A stretch of 64,000 bases of DNA from NCBI RefSeq assembly GCF_021462285.1, contig NZ_CP082787.1, positions 3,968,001 to 4,032,000 on the forward strand, read 5' to 3'. This DNA is from Serratia entomophila. Lineage in GTDB: Bacteria; Pseudomonadota; Gammaproteobacteria; Enterobacterales; Enterobacteriaceae. Positions 27,347-35,899 of the stretch are shown here, piece after piece; position 1 is the first letter of the stretch, and each line of letters opens with the position of its first letter. The position numbers were made by a program, and so were the translations under genes. The notes under the pieces were generated by a model. The model was not told the DNA's origin. It did not search any database and saw nothing but the letters and a program-made list of their open reading frames with translations.

Positions 27347-28042
27347 CTATTCCTGGCGCGGGGAAGATTCATGCCACCCGCTGGAAAACTGCCGGGTAAT
27401 TTTGCCATGCAAAGAAAACAGCTCGCTGTCATTTGTCACCTGCAGCTTACGCATCGCGCTGCATTTGTGCGCGCTGATGGTTTTAACGCTGCGGCGCTGC
27501 AATTCGGCAATCTGGCGCAGGCTCATCCCACTAAACAAGGAGGCCAGAACATCGCTTTCGCAACGAGTCAGCTCACGCATGGCGGTGGATTCACCGCAGG
27601 CAGAGCGCGCCAGACAGGCGCCAATCTGTGGGCTCAACACCCGCTCGCCGTTCAATACGCGGCTGAAGAACTCCGCCACCAGCGGCAGTGCGTCATCACG
27701 TGCAACAATACTGATATTGTGCTGGCTCAATAATGCCCCCAGCTCTTCGGTATTTTGGCTACGGGTGTAAACCACGGCTCTGAGCGCCGGTTGTTGAATA
27801 CACAAGTTGAGCAAAATCTCCCGCCCCTGCGCAGGCGTTTCATCGATACCGTACAATTCGGCGATAAGCACGTCGGCTTGCTGATACACCACGCCATCCG
27901 CCGCCCTCCTCATGCTGGTTTCCTGTACGGCTATCTTGCCCGAAGTGGACAGGGATCCGATAAAACTGGCCAATCCATCAAGCGTTAAGGGGCAGCTGTC
28001 CATTAACGCAATACGTAGCGGTTGATGAAATGAAGAATACAT
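27347..28042 (-). CDS. LuxR-type regulator with pseudo-receiver, second of pair
   Basis: 231 aa: an N-terminal receiver-like domain and a C-terminal LuxR HTH (LTRCESDVLASLFSGMSLRQ, then IAELQRRSVKTISAHKCSAM). The start at 28042 is set by ACAGGAGCTGAAT. At the phosphoacceptor position (ADVLIAELYG) a Glu, E62, replaces Asp, so control by phosphorylation is unlikely. It resembles RcsB/FimZ-type fimbrial regulators. It lies 52 bp behind a paralogue at the end of the fimbrial operon and probably feeds back on fimbriae or motility. Confidence 0.8.
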   Translation of the reverse strand: MYSSFHQPLRIALMDSCPLTLDGLASFIGSLSTSGKIAVQETSMRRAADGVVYQQADVLIAELYGIDETPAQGREILLNLCIQQPALRAVVYTRSQNTEELGALLSQHNISIVARDDALPLVAEFFSRVLNGERVLSPQIGACLARSACGESTAMRELTRCESDVLASLFSGMSLRQIAELQRRSVKTISAHKCSAMRKLQVTNDSELFSLHGKITRQFSSGWHESSPRQE

Positions 28043-28094
28043 ATTCAGCTCCTGTATTATCTTTTTTGCCGCTGCCAGGCGCGGTGAAACACCT

Positions 28095-28799
28095 TTAGCG
28101 GACAAAGGACGGGCCATTTGCAGCCATCCATTTTCCTTGAAGATACAGCTCACCATCATTGTGAAACCCAAGCTTTAACATGGCGTTACGCTTATGCGTG
28201 CTGACGGTGCGAATGTCGCGGCACATCGTCACGGCCACACCGCTGACGCTTTTGCCGGAAAATAACTGGCTCAACACGTCCAGCTCCCTGAGGGTCAGCG
28301 GCCGCCCAGCGGCGTTTTGGTGCAGTTGGCGCTGCCGGATGCGATGGCTAAAACTGCATTTCCCCGCCAACACCTGCTGCACACAGTGCGCCAGGGCGAT
28401 AGCCGGCTCTTGCTTGAGCATTAATCCGCGAATACCGGAGGCGATGAGTTGCCGCAGCACCCGGGGCTCATCCATCGCCGTGCAAACCACGATCGCGGTA
28501 TTCGGCAAGTTTTCCTGCACTTCGGAGATCAATCGCAAACCATCCAATACGGATTCGGATTTACCGCAAAGCTCCATAATCAGCAGGCGCGGCTGATGGC
28601 GCGCCAGGGCGCGGCTCAGTTCCGCCAGGCTCGCAACCGGAAAAATTCTGTTCTGCCGATAGCCGCAGGATTCAACCAGTCGGTTCCCGATCCCCAATGC
28701 GGTGATCGGGCAGGGTTCCATAATCGCGACGCTTCCGGTGTGTTGATCATAGAGAGCGTCCTCCACCAGCGCCGCTTCGCGTGAATAACCTATGTTCAT
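28095..28799 (-). CDS. LuxR-type regulator with pseudo-receiver, first of pair
   Basis: 234 aa: a receiver-like domain (VAIMEPCPITALGI start) plus LuxR HTH (LTLRELDVLSQLFSGKSVSG, VAVTMCRDIRTVSTHKRNAM). The expected phosphoacceptor Asp is Glu (E76 in LLIMELCG), as in the paralogue downstream. A strong GAGGTGAGG ribosome site precedes the ATG. It follows the minor pilin by 23 bp, so it is co-transcribed with the fimbrial genes and made when the switch is ON. Confidence 0.8.
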   Translation of the reverse strand: MNIGYSREAALVEDALYDQHTGSVAIMEPCPITALGIGNRLVESCGYRQNRIFPVASLAELSRALARHQPRLLIMELCGKSESVLDGLRLISEVQENLPNTAIVVCTAMDEPRVLRQLIASGIRGLMLKQEPAIALAHCVQQVLAGKCSFSHRIRQRQLHQNAAGRPLTLRELDVLSQLFSGKSVSGVAVTMCRDIRTVSTHKRNAMLKLGFHNDGELYLQGKWMAANGPSFVR

Positions 28800-28822
28800 A
28801 TCCTCACCTCGACTCTGTATTG

Positions 28823-29350
28823 CTATTCATAGACGAAAGTGACCTGCAAAACGCCTTCGATCGTACCGGGCGTTGAGCCGCCATTCGTGCTGTATGCCCT
28901 TGCCCGCAAATCGAATTTGGCTTCGTTGGACACATGGTTAACGGGTTGCGTCATGCTTTTGCCGTTGCCCAGGTTAACGCCTTTGTTATTCTGCAGCTCA
29001 ATCTGTACCCGGCGAGAGCTGCCGATGCTCTTATAAAGAGTGGCGCTTTCATCGGCGGTCGTGCCGCTGAAGGTGGCGATGGCGGCGGTCGTCGTGGCCG
29101 GGCAATTTTTCAGGGTTAGTGGAAAATCAATCCAGTCGCTGGCGGAACCGGAAGTGGCCAACGTAGAAGCGGAGATGTTGTCACCCAAATTGACCTTAAC
29201 CGTGCTGTTTGCCCCGTCTACCTCACAAGGCGCCGCTTTAATATTGCCCTTAATCTCTATTTTTGCCGCCGCCACCATGGTTGGGATCGCCAGCAAAAAA
29301 ATGCCAACCAGCGCCAGCCTGCTGCCAATACCGCTCACTTTATTCACCAT
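28823..29350 (-). CDS. Minor fimbrial subunit (FimA/FimF-like pilin)
   Basis: 175 aa with a signal peptide (cleaved near TMVAAAKIEIKG), the pilin cysteine pair (APCEVDG and LKNCPATT) and the C-terminal beta-zipper ending VLQVTFVYE with the penultimate Tyr. These identify a chaperone-usher pilin. It lies downstream of the adhesin and is smaller in role than the major pilin at the operon start, so an adaptor or terminator subunit is likely. GTAAGGAGCG precedes the start. Confidence 0.88.
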   Translation of the reverse strand: MVNKVSGIGSRLALVGIFLLAIPTMVAAAKIEIKGNIKAAPCEVDGANSTVKVNLGDNISASTLATSGSASDWIDFPLTLKNCPATTTAAIATFSGTTADESATLYKSIGSSRRVQIELQNNKGVNLGNGKSMTQPVNHVSNEAKFDLRARAYSTNGGSTPGTIEGVLQVTFVYE

Positions 29351-29409
29351 AACGCGCTCCTTACTCTTGAGGGCTGCGGACGAAACGGCCGCAACGTTTA
29401 AAAATCCAT

Positions 29410-30462
29410 TTATTCAATTTCCGCCTGAATGGTCGCCGTGGCATTGAACGTGCCCACCGTCGGCGCCTGGCCGGTAGTATTGACAGGGTAAAGGCTGATC
29501 CCCGTTCGGCCGATTTGGGTAGGGTATTGGAAATCGACCGGCAACCTGCCGCTTTGCGGCGCGATGGGGTTGCCGGACAAGTCGTTAATCATCACGCCAA
29601 TGCTGCTATTGCTGGTCTTCAGCGCCGTAGGCATATTGGCGTCCGCCTCGCCGCGGAACGACAGGCTGACTTTGACCCCGGCGGAAATGTTGCGACAGGC
29701 TAAAATCAGCTCTTTTTGACGCGGCGTGAAGCCACGCGGCATCGCCCCCTTGGTTTGAAAATCGGGTTTCATAATGTCGTTGAAATCCACCACCACCGTT
29801 TGCGGGCTAATCTCGCAGCTTTGCGGCACCGTCACCGTTCCGCTCATCGAGACCACAGATACCGGGATCGTACTGTTCACCCCGCTGGAGACAGATATGT
29901 AGGTCTCCACCAGCCGGGTGTTGGGAATAGTGGTCACCCCAACGAACGGCCGGCGAAAATACAGATGAATTTTCCCTCTGGCACCGCTGCTATAAGGGGC
30001 GCTGGCGCAGCTTTCATTCGGCTGCATTTCGGTCTTCCAATTCGATTCGTTGCTAAACGGTGCAGGGATGAACTGGTTGCGGTCGCCGGCGATGAAAACC
30101 TCGCTGGCCACCCCCAAATATTCATTCAACGCGTAATAGGTTAAACGGCCGTCTTTGCGCACCTCTTGCGGTAACAGCGATTTAGCGGTGACGTAAGAAG
30201 CCGTGCGGTTGGAACATTCGCACCGCACGTCATAGGTGTCGCTCAGGTTCCAGTTATTGCCGCCGGCGTTCTCTATCACCAGGCCCGTCACGTTCTGCGC
30301 CGGATTGGTCAGCGTGGGAGAAAAACGGAACGCGAACCCATGGGTGCCTGATGTCGGCCTGCACTGACCAAAAGCGGCCTGCGCCTGTTGCGCGCTCAAC
30401 GCGGCGGTTAGCAGCAAAGCGCCGACGAACGCGGCATGCTGAATTTTTTTTCCTGTTGTCAT
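29410..30462 (-). CDS. Two-domain fimbrial tip adhesin
   Basis: About 350 aa with a signal peptide (cleavage near AQQAQAAFGQC). An N-terminal receptor-binding-type domain (to about residue 200) is followed by a pilin domain (VTVPQSCEISPQTVVVDFND to the end, ATIQAEIE). This layout is that of FimH-type tip adhesins; the ligand cannot be predicted. The ATG at 30462 follows TAAGGTG; an in-frame GTG at 30471 is the alternative. It follows the usher by about 10 bp. Confidence 0.82.
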   Translation of the reverse strand: MTTGKKIQHAAFVGALLLTAALSAQQAQAAFGQCRPTSGTHGFAFRFSPTLTNPAQNVTGLVIENAGGNNWNLSDTYDVRCECSNRTASYVTAKSLLPQEVRKDGRLTYYALNEYLGVASEVFIAGDRNQFIPAPFSNESNWKTEMQPNESCASAPYSSGARGKIHLYFRRPFVGVTTIPNTRLVETYISVSSGVNSTIPVSVVSMSGTVTVPQSCEISPQTVVVDFNDIMKPDFQTKGAMPRGFTPRQKELILACRNISAGVKVSLSFRGEADANMPTALKTSNSSIGVMINDLSGNPIAPQSGRLPVDFQYPTQIGRTGISLYPVNTTGQAPTVGTFNATATIQAEIE

Positions 30463-30472
30463 CACACGCACC

Positions 30473-33022
30473 TTATAAACACTGCTCGTTGACGAGCCGA
30501 ATGCCGCCGCTTTCAGACTGATTAGCCAGTCGATAGTTGACCTGGCATTGCCGATCGGCGCCGTTGCCCCACTTCACCTGCAGTTGACCGCTTTCGGCCA
30601 TCCCGGCCAGGTACACCTGCCCGCCGTCGCCGACAATGCCCGCGCTCTCGGACGCTCCGCCAACAGCGCTGACCGTTGCGCCGAAAGGCACGGGGCTGCC
30701 GCCGCGCGTCAAGAGCGTCATTAATACCCGCAGGCCGACGTTAGGATTGAAGTTGGCGCGTACCACCGCGCCGCGCGTCGGTATCACCGTCTGGCTGCTC
30801 ATCGTCATGTCGACATCTTCGGCAAAGGAATCGCCGTCCAACCCGACGATATTGCGGCGATAGGGCGTCAGGTAAGGCACGACCGCATAGCCGCGCCAAT
30901 CGGTGCTCACGCCGGTCTGGTTCAACACGTTGACCCCCGCCGCTCCCGGCGCCTGTACCAGCGCGACCGTATCGCCCAGCGGCTGCGACAGCGTGATGCC
31001 GTTTTGATGAACCAGAACGCCCCCCTGAATGCCGTAGTTCACCTGCTGGCGGTGGCGATCGTAGCCATAGCCCAAGTTCAACTCGGCGAGAGAACCTTTA
31101 TAGTCGGCCTGAATATTGCCATTAGCGCCAACGCCCCTTCCGGTATAGCCCTGGCTAATGCTGTAGTTCAGGTTATTGCCTTCCAGTGCGGTTCCGCTGA
31201 GGCCAAGGTTATTGCTGGTGGCGCCATTGCGGCTGGCATTCATGCCATAGGTGGCGTAGCCGCCCGGCAACAGGCTGCCCAAGGGCACGCTGACGTTGAA
31301 CGCCACGATGTGATCGCGAACGGCGACTCTGTTGCCATTGCTGTCGTAGCCATTTTGGCTGAAGGTGTAGTTCAGCCCGTAGCTGACACTTTGCCAACTG
31401 TTGTTGTAACTGACGCTGGCAGACTGGGAACGGCGGTTATCGTTCCAATAGTCCTCATTAAACAGGCTGAGCGACAGCGAGCCGCCTTCGGCTCCCAGGT
31501 TTTGGCTTAACGTCAATTCGGCGCGGCTTTTCTTGTGATCGTTGTAGATGGCGCGGTTGCCGCCATAGCTTTCCAGCGCCTCTTGCAGGGTGTAGAACCC
31601 CCGCGTTGAGTAGCGATAGCTGGCCAGGCTGAAGTTGGTGCCGGTTTCAATGAAGTTTTTGCCATAGCGCAGCCGCCAAGACTGCCCCTGTTCCTTAGGC
31701 TGGGTTTGCGTCTTGGTCCAGGCCTGGGTGACATCGGCAGACAAGGCGCCCATGGCCCCCAGGTTTTGCCCCCAGCCCAACGCCAGGGATTGATACTTGC
31801 TGGCCGCCTGCACGCCGCCGTAGAGCGTCGCTCCCCAGGGTAACCCGTAGATCCCGGTGAGCTGGCTAAAGGGGCGCTCATCCACCCCGCCGCCATAAGA
31901 GCGGTATTTCCCGCTGGTCAGGCTGTATTTAAAACGTCCTTCACGCTGCAAGACCGGCACCACGGCATAAGGCACCACAAAATTTTGCTCCTGGCCGTCG
32001 GCCTCGCGAACGCTCACGTTCAGGTCGCCGCTGCCGCCGGTGGGGTAAAGATCGGTAATCTCAAACGCCCCGGGCGGGACATAGCTCTGATAAATGACAT
32101 AACCGTTCTGGCGTATGACTATTTGCGCATTGGTGCGCGCAATGCCGCGCACCACCGGGGAATAGCCTTTCAGGCTGTCCGGCAACAGTTCGTCTTCCGA
32201 CGCCAGCTGCCCGCCGCGAAACTGCACGCTGTCGAATACGTCGCTGGATGTCGTGCTGTCGCCCAGGGTCAGGCGGCTTTGCAACGCAACCACGTCGCGC
32301 TGCAGATAGGTATTGATCGAACGCCAGGAAGAGGCCCCGCCGCTGTACTGGTTCCACACGGAATAGTTGCGCAAACGCCAGGCGCCCCAGTTAACGCCCG
32401 AACGCAGGTTCAGATAGTAGTTATTGCTATCCTGCCCCTGGTTCTCACGCACCTGGCTATTGGCGCCGCTGAAGTTATAGTTGACCAACAACGCCGGCAC
32501 GCCAGAATCCCATTTGTCTGGGGAAACGTAGTCGCGCGCATTCAGATTCAAGGCAGCCTGCGGAATGCTGAGGTTAAGCCGCAGCTGGCTGAACAGGAAG
32601 GTTGCCGATGCCTGAGGGATCGCCTGCGATAAATTGACGCAGCTGTCACCGTTGCCAAGTGCCGGAAATGCGCCGACCCTGACGCCCAGCGCAGCCAGTT
32701 TCTCGGCGCTAAAACAGGGCTGCAGCGATTTCTTGCCGGCCGCATCCTGCTGAAGCCTGAACTCGACATCCAGGCTATCGACCTGCTGACCATTGAGATA
32801 AAGATCTACCCGATAGCTTCCCGGCGCCTGGCTGTCATTGTCTTCAAACACCGAGAGATCCGCGCCACGCAACGCCGGGTTGTCAATTTCCAGCAGCGCC
32901 GGGTTAAAGTAATCCCGCGCGTGGGCTACGTTGAGCGGATTAAGCAGTAAGACCGCCTGGCAAGATATCAGGTATGCCAAAAAAGACCTGGTTCGCAGAA
33001 CAATACAATTCGGGTTATTCAT
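30473..33022 (-). CDS. Fimbrial outer membrane usher (FimD/PapC family)
   Basis: 849-aa usher that assembles pilins at the outer membrane. The signal peptide is followed by the N-terminal chaperone-binding domain (RDYFNPALLEIDNPALRG), a 24-strand pore with plug domain (EDELLPDSLKGYSPVVRGIA), and C-terminal domains ending in a two-cysteine segment (CQVNYRL ... NEQCL). The start at 33022 is placed by AGGGAG nine bases upstream; the longer frame has no support. It lies between the chaperone and adhesin genes. Confidence 0.93.
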   Translation of the reverse strand: MNNPNCIVLRTRSFLAYLISCQAVLLLNPLNVAHARDYFNPALLEIDNPALRGADLSVFEDNDSQAPGSYRVDLYLNGQQVDSLDVEFRLQQDAAGKKSLQPCFSAEKLAALGVRVGAFPALGNGDSCVNLSQAIPQASATFLFSQLRLNLSIPQAALNLNARDYVSPDKWDSGVPALLVNYNFSGANSQVRENQGQDSNNYYLNLRSGVNWGAWRLRNYSVWNQYSGGASSWRSINTYLQRDVVALQSRLTLGDSTTSSDVFDSVQFRGGQLASEDELLPDSLKGYSPVVRGIARTNAQIVIRQNGYVIYQSYVPPGAFEITDLYPTGGSGDLNVSVREADGQEQNFVVPYAVVPVLQREGRFKYSLTSGKYRSYGGGVDERPFSQLTGIYGLPWGATLYGGVQAASKYQSLALGWGQNLGAMGALSADVTQAWTKTQTQPKEQGQSWRLRYGKNFIETGTNFSLASYRYSTRGFYTLQEALESYGGNRAIYNDHKKSRAELTLSQNLGAEGGSLSLSLFNEDYWNDNRRSQSASVSYNNSWQSVSYGLNYTFSQNGYDSNGNRVAVRDHIVAFNVSVPLGSLLPGGYATYGMNASRNGATSNNLGLSGTALEGNNLNYSISQGYTGRGVGANGNIQADYKGSLAELNLGYGYDRHRQQVNYGIQGGVLVHQNGITLSQPLGDTVALVQAPGAAGVNVLNQTGVSTDWRGYAVVPYLTPYRRNIVGLDGDSFAEDVDMTMSSQTVIPTRGAVVRANFNPNVGLRVLMTLLTRGGSPVPFGATVSAVGGASESAGIVGDGGQVYLAGMAESGQLQVKWGNGADRQCQVNYRLANQSESGGIRLVNEQCL

Positions 33023-33124
33023 CCTTTTAACTCCCTGTCCCGATTGGTTCGGCCAGCGCAAAATTTCAGGCAGGCCGTATCCTTGCTCCGTATTCATTCA
33101 GAGCAAAAAATTGTGGGCAATCTC

Positions 33125-33802
33125 TTATAACGAGCCGGTAAAGGTCTGGCCGGTACCGCCGTAGTCGTTAATGATTTGCCAACTCAGGGTCCCTCCGGCT
33201 CCGCCGGCCGCCGGCAACGGGAAATTGGCGGTAGACTGCGGCGCCACCATGGTGCTGCCGGAAATGGCGCTACCGTTCAGCTTCAAATTAAAAAAGGTGA
33301 GGTAATAAGGAGAGGGGTTGGTGACCTGCAGGCTATTGCCACTGCGCCGCCAGGCCAACTTGCCGACCGCTTCCTCCAGGTTGCCAGAGAGCCCCTGCGG
33401 GCGATAAATCAGCTTGATGCGGGTCTTGATGGCGATTTGCAGCGTATTGTCTTTCTTTTCCACCGAGGGGATGGCCTTCACATTCAGCCAATACAGCGAT
33501 TCTCTGTCCGCAGGCAAATTGCCACCCGCCCGCACTACGCGCAGCAGATTATTTTGGCCGCCATCCAGTCGAAATAGCGGCGGAGTAATGATAAAGGGTG
33601 CCTTGGCGCTATCCCCTTCTTGGGCATCGACCCAGGATTGGATCAAATAAGGTACCGCATCCGGATTATTGATATTCAGCGCAGACTCTTTTTTAGCCCC
33701 GTCATAAATCAGGCGGGTTCCGCCTACCACCACCCCCGCCTGAGCCGATGCCAAAGATATTGCCAGCAGCGCCGCGGCCAGCGTGAAATAACCAGCTTTC
33801 AT
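33125..33802 (-). CDS. Periplasmic fimbrial chaperone (PapD/FimC family)
   Basis: 225 aa with a signal peptide (cleavage near ASAQAGVVVGG). Typical PapD features are GGTRLIYDGAKKESALNINN, the subunit-capping strand FRLDGGQNNLLRVV and the ESLYWLNVKAIP stretch. It delivers pilins to the usher by donor-strand complementation. AGGAAG precedes the ATG. It is separated from the major pilin by a hairpin that probably lowers its expression. Confidence 0.93.
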   Translation of the reverse strand: MKAGYFTLAAALLAISLASAQAGVVVGGTRLIYDGAKKESALNINNPDAVPYLIQSWVDAQEGDSAKAPFIITPPLFRLDGGQNNLLRVVRAGGNLPADRESLYWLNVKAIPSVEKKDNTLQIAIKTRIKLIYRPQGLSGNLEEAVGKLAWRRSGNSLQVTNPSPYYLTFFNLKLNGSAISGSTMVAPQSTANFPLPAAGGAGGTLSWQIINDYGGTGQTFTGSL

Positions 33803-33832
33803 TCTCTTCCTACCTCATTACCGATGAATAAA

Positions 33833-33858
33833 GAGCCAGAGAACAGCCTCTCTGGCTC
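33833..33858 (-). terminator. Attenuating hairpin between major pilin and chaperone
   Basis: A perfect 10-bp stem GAGCCAGAGA / TCTCTGGCTC with a 6-nt loop follows the pilin stop; on the minus strand it is followed by TTTATT. Such a partial terminator would keep major pilin transcript in excess over the assembly genes, as in other fimbrial operons. Confidence 0.7.
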
Positions 33859-33895
33859 ATTGTTCTAACGCTCGAGCTGCCGCGGCAGCGCGGTA

Positions 33896-34414
33896 TTACT
33901 GGTAAACGATGGTGAAGTTAGCCGTGGAGTTGGCGCTACCGACAGATACGGTGTCGTAGGCGTAGTAACGCGCCACAAAGCCCAGCACGTTGTCTTTATT
34001 TTCCGCCAGGCTATATACGCGGGAGTCGTTGCCGATGTTAAGCACGTTGCTCGCATCGTCCAGCAGCTGTATGCCAACACCTTTTGCTTCTTTGCCTGCA
34101 TCCTGGGTCAATGCCAGCAGGCCGGACTGGCCCTGGATCTGGGTGCCGTCAAAGCGTACGGTGGCGCCGGTCACGGTTGCCGGGCAGTTTTTCAACACCA
34201 GGTTGAATGCCTTGGCGCCGGCTGTTTTAGAGGCGGTAAAGGCATCTTTAGCAATTTTACCCAGGGCAACCTGCTTGTTTTGGGAGTCAGGATCGACGGT
34301 GCAGGACTGATCGGTAATGGAACCCGTAATATTCAGCGCGCCATCGGCGGCAAATGCAGAGGTGGTGAATGCAGACGCAGTCAATACAGCTACAGCCAGC
34401 AAATTCTTTTTCAT
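33896..34414 (-). CDS. Major fimbrial subunit (FimA-like)
   Basis: 172-aa type 1-like pilin. The start at 34414 (MKKNLLAVAVLTASAFTTSA) follows AAAGGAAAG; cleavage is likely after SAFA. The pilin cysteine pair is present (SCTVDPDS and LKNCPATV), and the protein ends in the beta-zipper TANFTIVYQ. As first gene behind the invertible promoter element it is the probable shaft subunit. It is followed by the attenuator hairpin and then chaperone, usher, adhesin and minor pilin. Confidence 0.92.
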   Translation of the reverse strand: MKKNLLAVAVLTASAFTTSAFAADGALNITGSITDQSCTVDPDSQNKQVALGKIAKDAFTASKTAGAKAFNLVLKNCPATVTGATVRFDGTQIQGQSGLLALTQDAGKEAKGVGIQLLDDASNVLNIGNDSRVYSLAENKDNVLGFVARYYAYDTVSVGSANSTANFTIVYQ

Positions 34415-34551
34415 CCTACTTTCCTTTGAAATTATGCAAAATATGCATTGGTTTATTTCCGACATAACCTTAATGTCATTCCTTTTATTTAGTTCAACGC
34501 TCGAGAGATGTTTTCAGCCGGATGATTGATTGCATTAGGCCTATTCTCCCA

Positions 34552-34575
34552 AACGATTCATTTTGAACTAAAGTG
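34552..34575 (+). repeat. Left inverted repeat of the fimbrial invertible element
   Basis: Core TTTGAACTAAA at 34562-34572 is the exact inverse of TTTAGTTCAAA at 34853-34863. Outside the core 7 of the next 10 bases (34552-34561) also match in inverse. The core is flanked by two opposed half-sites, TGAATCGTT-type outside and TGACTCCTT inside, the layout expected for a tyrosine recombinase. Confidence 0.8.
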
Positions 34576-34863
34576 ACTCCTTTGGTTTTTAGAACTAAAA
34601 AACAAGAGGAATCCAGAATTAAATTCCAAATAAATGGCATGGAATTACAAATTTAGGCTGGAAAATTCACAAAAACGAACAATGGATTTATCGGGGAGCG
34701 GAAGAGGGCAGGATTTTACTTAGGGAGCGATCAACGACAACAAACCCATGTCAATAATAAATCGTTGTTTTTAAACGAAAATCACGAATAACTAAGAAAG
34801 CGCTGACAGGAATATTGACATTGGTTTTATGCCTCCTTACAGTATGTTGCAGTTTAGTTCAAA
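34562..34863. mobile_element. Invertible promoter element (fimS-like), about 302 bp, OFF orientation
   Basis: The DNA between the inverted repeats is 302 bp including cores, close to the 314-bp fimS of E. coli. It lies between a FimB/FimE-type recombinase gene and the major pilin gene, as in E. coli. Its only good sigma-70 promoter (34815-34843) points right, away from the pilin, so the sequenced orientation should be OFF. Inversion would place that promoter about 160 bp upstream of the pilin ATG. Confidence 0.8.
34815..34843 (+). promoter_or_regulatory. Sigma-70 promoter inside the invertible element
   Basis: TTGACA at 34815-34820, a 17-bp spacer, then TACAGT at 34838-34843: a consensus -35 with correct spacing and a fair -10. 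Transcription would start near 34850, at the right repeat. In this orientation it reads antisense into the adjacent recombinase gene; after inversion it would drive the pilin operon. Confidence 0.75.
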
Positions 34864-34873
34864 GTGACTCCTT
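34850..34873 (-). repeat. Right inverted repeat of the fimbrial invertible element
   Basis: Core TTTAGTTCAAA at 34853-34863. Across the paired 21-bp arms (34552-34572 and 34853-34873) 18 of 21 positions match in inverse orientation. The outer flank AAAGTGACTCCTT is also a direct repeat of the inner flank of the left site (34570-34582), consistent with shared recombinase half-sites. Confidence 0.8.
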
Positions 34874-34896
34874 GAATATATTAACTTAAATCTTGT

Positions 34897-35445
34897 TTAC
34901 CAAATTTCCTTGAAGCGCTGCGCGTTACTGGCGGTATAAATAACCGTGTTCTGGATATTCTTGTGCCCCAGGTAATCCTGAATCAAACGGGTATCTATCC
35001 CACGGTCAGCCAGCGCGAATCCGCAGCCATGGCGCAGCATATGCGGGTGGGCGTTAACCTCCAATTTAGCCGCTTTACTGTAATGACGAATCAGGCAATA
35101 AATTCGCTGCCGAGACAAACGCCCTCCCCGATTGGAGAGAAACAGCCACTCCTCGTCGGCACCGCGATGCAGCCTGCGTTTTTCCAACCAGCGCCGCAGG
35201 CACTGACGTTCACGCAGGTATAAAGGGTGCACGGTTGAGAAGCCATTCTTCAGCCGATGAACGTAGATATTGCTCCCTTCCAGATCGATATCAGAAAGGC
35301 GCCATCCGCCGATTTCGCTGGCGCGACAGCCATGAATAAAACACATATATATCAGACAATAATCGCGTTCCGGATTCTTCCCCTGCAGCGTAACCTCAAG
35401 CAACCTTTCGACTTCGGAAGGCGTCAGGTGTTTACGATTGGACAT
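34897..35445 (-). CDS. FimB/FimE-type tyrosine recombinase (switch-proximal)
   Basis: 182-aa invertase with R41 (GCRASEI), K66, H135 and R138 (HPHMLRHGCG), H161 and Y170 all present. It lies directly beside the 302-bp invertible element, as fimE does in E. coli. Its stop is 24 bp from the right repeat, so its mRNA 3' end changes when the element flips, which in E. coli controls fimE mRNA stability. The promoter inside the element in OFF orientation fires antisense into it. Direction preference is unknown. Confidence 0.92.
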   Translation of the reverse strand: MSNRKHLTPSEVERLLEVTLQGKNPERDYCLIYMCFIHGCRASEIGGWRLSDIDLEGSNIYVHRLKNGFSTVHPLYLRERQCLRRWLEKRRLHRGADEEWLFLSNRGGRLSRQRIYCLIRHYSKAAKLEVNAHPHMLRHGCGFALADRGIDTRLIQDYLGHKNIQNTVIYTASNAQRFKEIW

Positions 35446-35899
35446 GGTACCTCTATTACTTTAATCAGAAAAATGTGGCTGTCATTTTCCTTTTACATCA
35501 CCACAATGGATAGCCGGAGCGCACCCCGGTTTACGGATAGGTTCCTGCATCCTGCGCGGAGTATAGCGGATTTGATCTGGCTGAACAGCACGGTATTAGA
35601 CGGGCAAACGCATCCCTGTTTCAGCGAAAAGTGGATTTGCGGCAGAACGAGGTCGCTGAGTAACATTAATGTTTTCAGCCGATAATGCGCTCACTCGGTT
35701 AACGAAACCGCCTATTGAGGGAATGCGGTAATGGGCTATTTGGCCCACCAAATAAAGAATATTCCTAATTATGCCGAATCGGCATTCGACCATATTCAGT
35801 GCGATGATAATAATTGAACGTTATATTTATCTGTGCGGATACCTGGCAAGGAAATACAAGGCCGGCTCCGAAATAACGCTGCAAGAGCCAGCCAGGCTG
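35446..35899. other. Spacer between recombinase and ACP genes, no gene seen
   Basis: 454 bp upstream of the recombinase and downstream of the acyl carrier protein gene, both on the minus strand. It presumably holds the recombinase promoter and the end of the peptide-export operon. A short CAGCC-A-GGCTG palindrome lies just after the ACP stop but lacks a T-run. Short ORFs here have no ribosome sites or recognisable products. Confidence 0.5.

Noticed and set aside
34488..34497. Third copy of TTTAGTTCAA as an alternative left end of the invertible element
   Set aside because: It has the same orientation as the right repeat, not the inverse, and lacks the flanking half-sites; the repeat at 34552-34575 fits better. 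TTTTTAG-AA-CTAAAAA near 34586-34601 is a local palindrome only.
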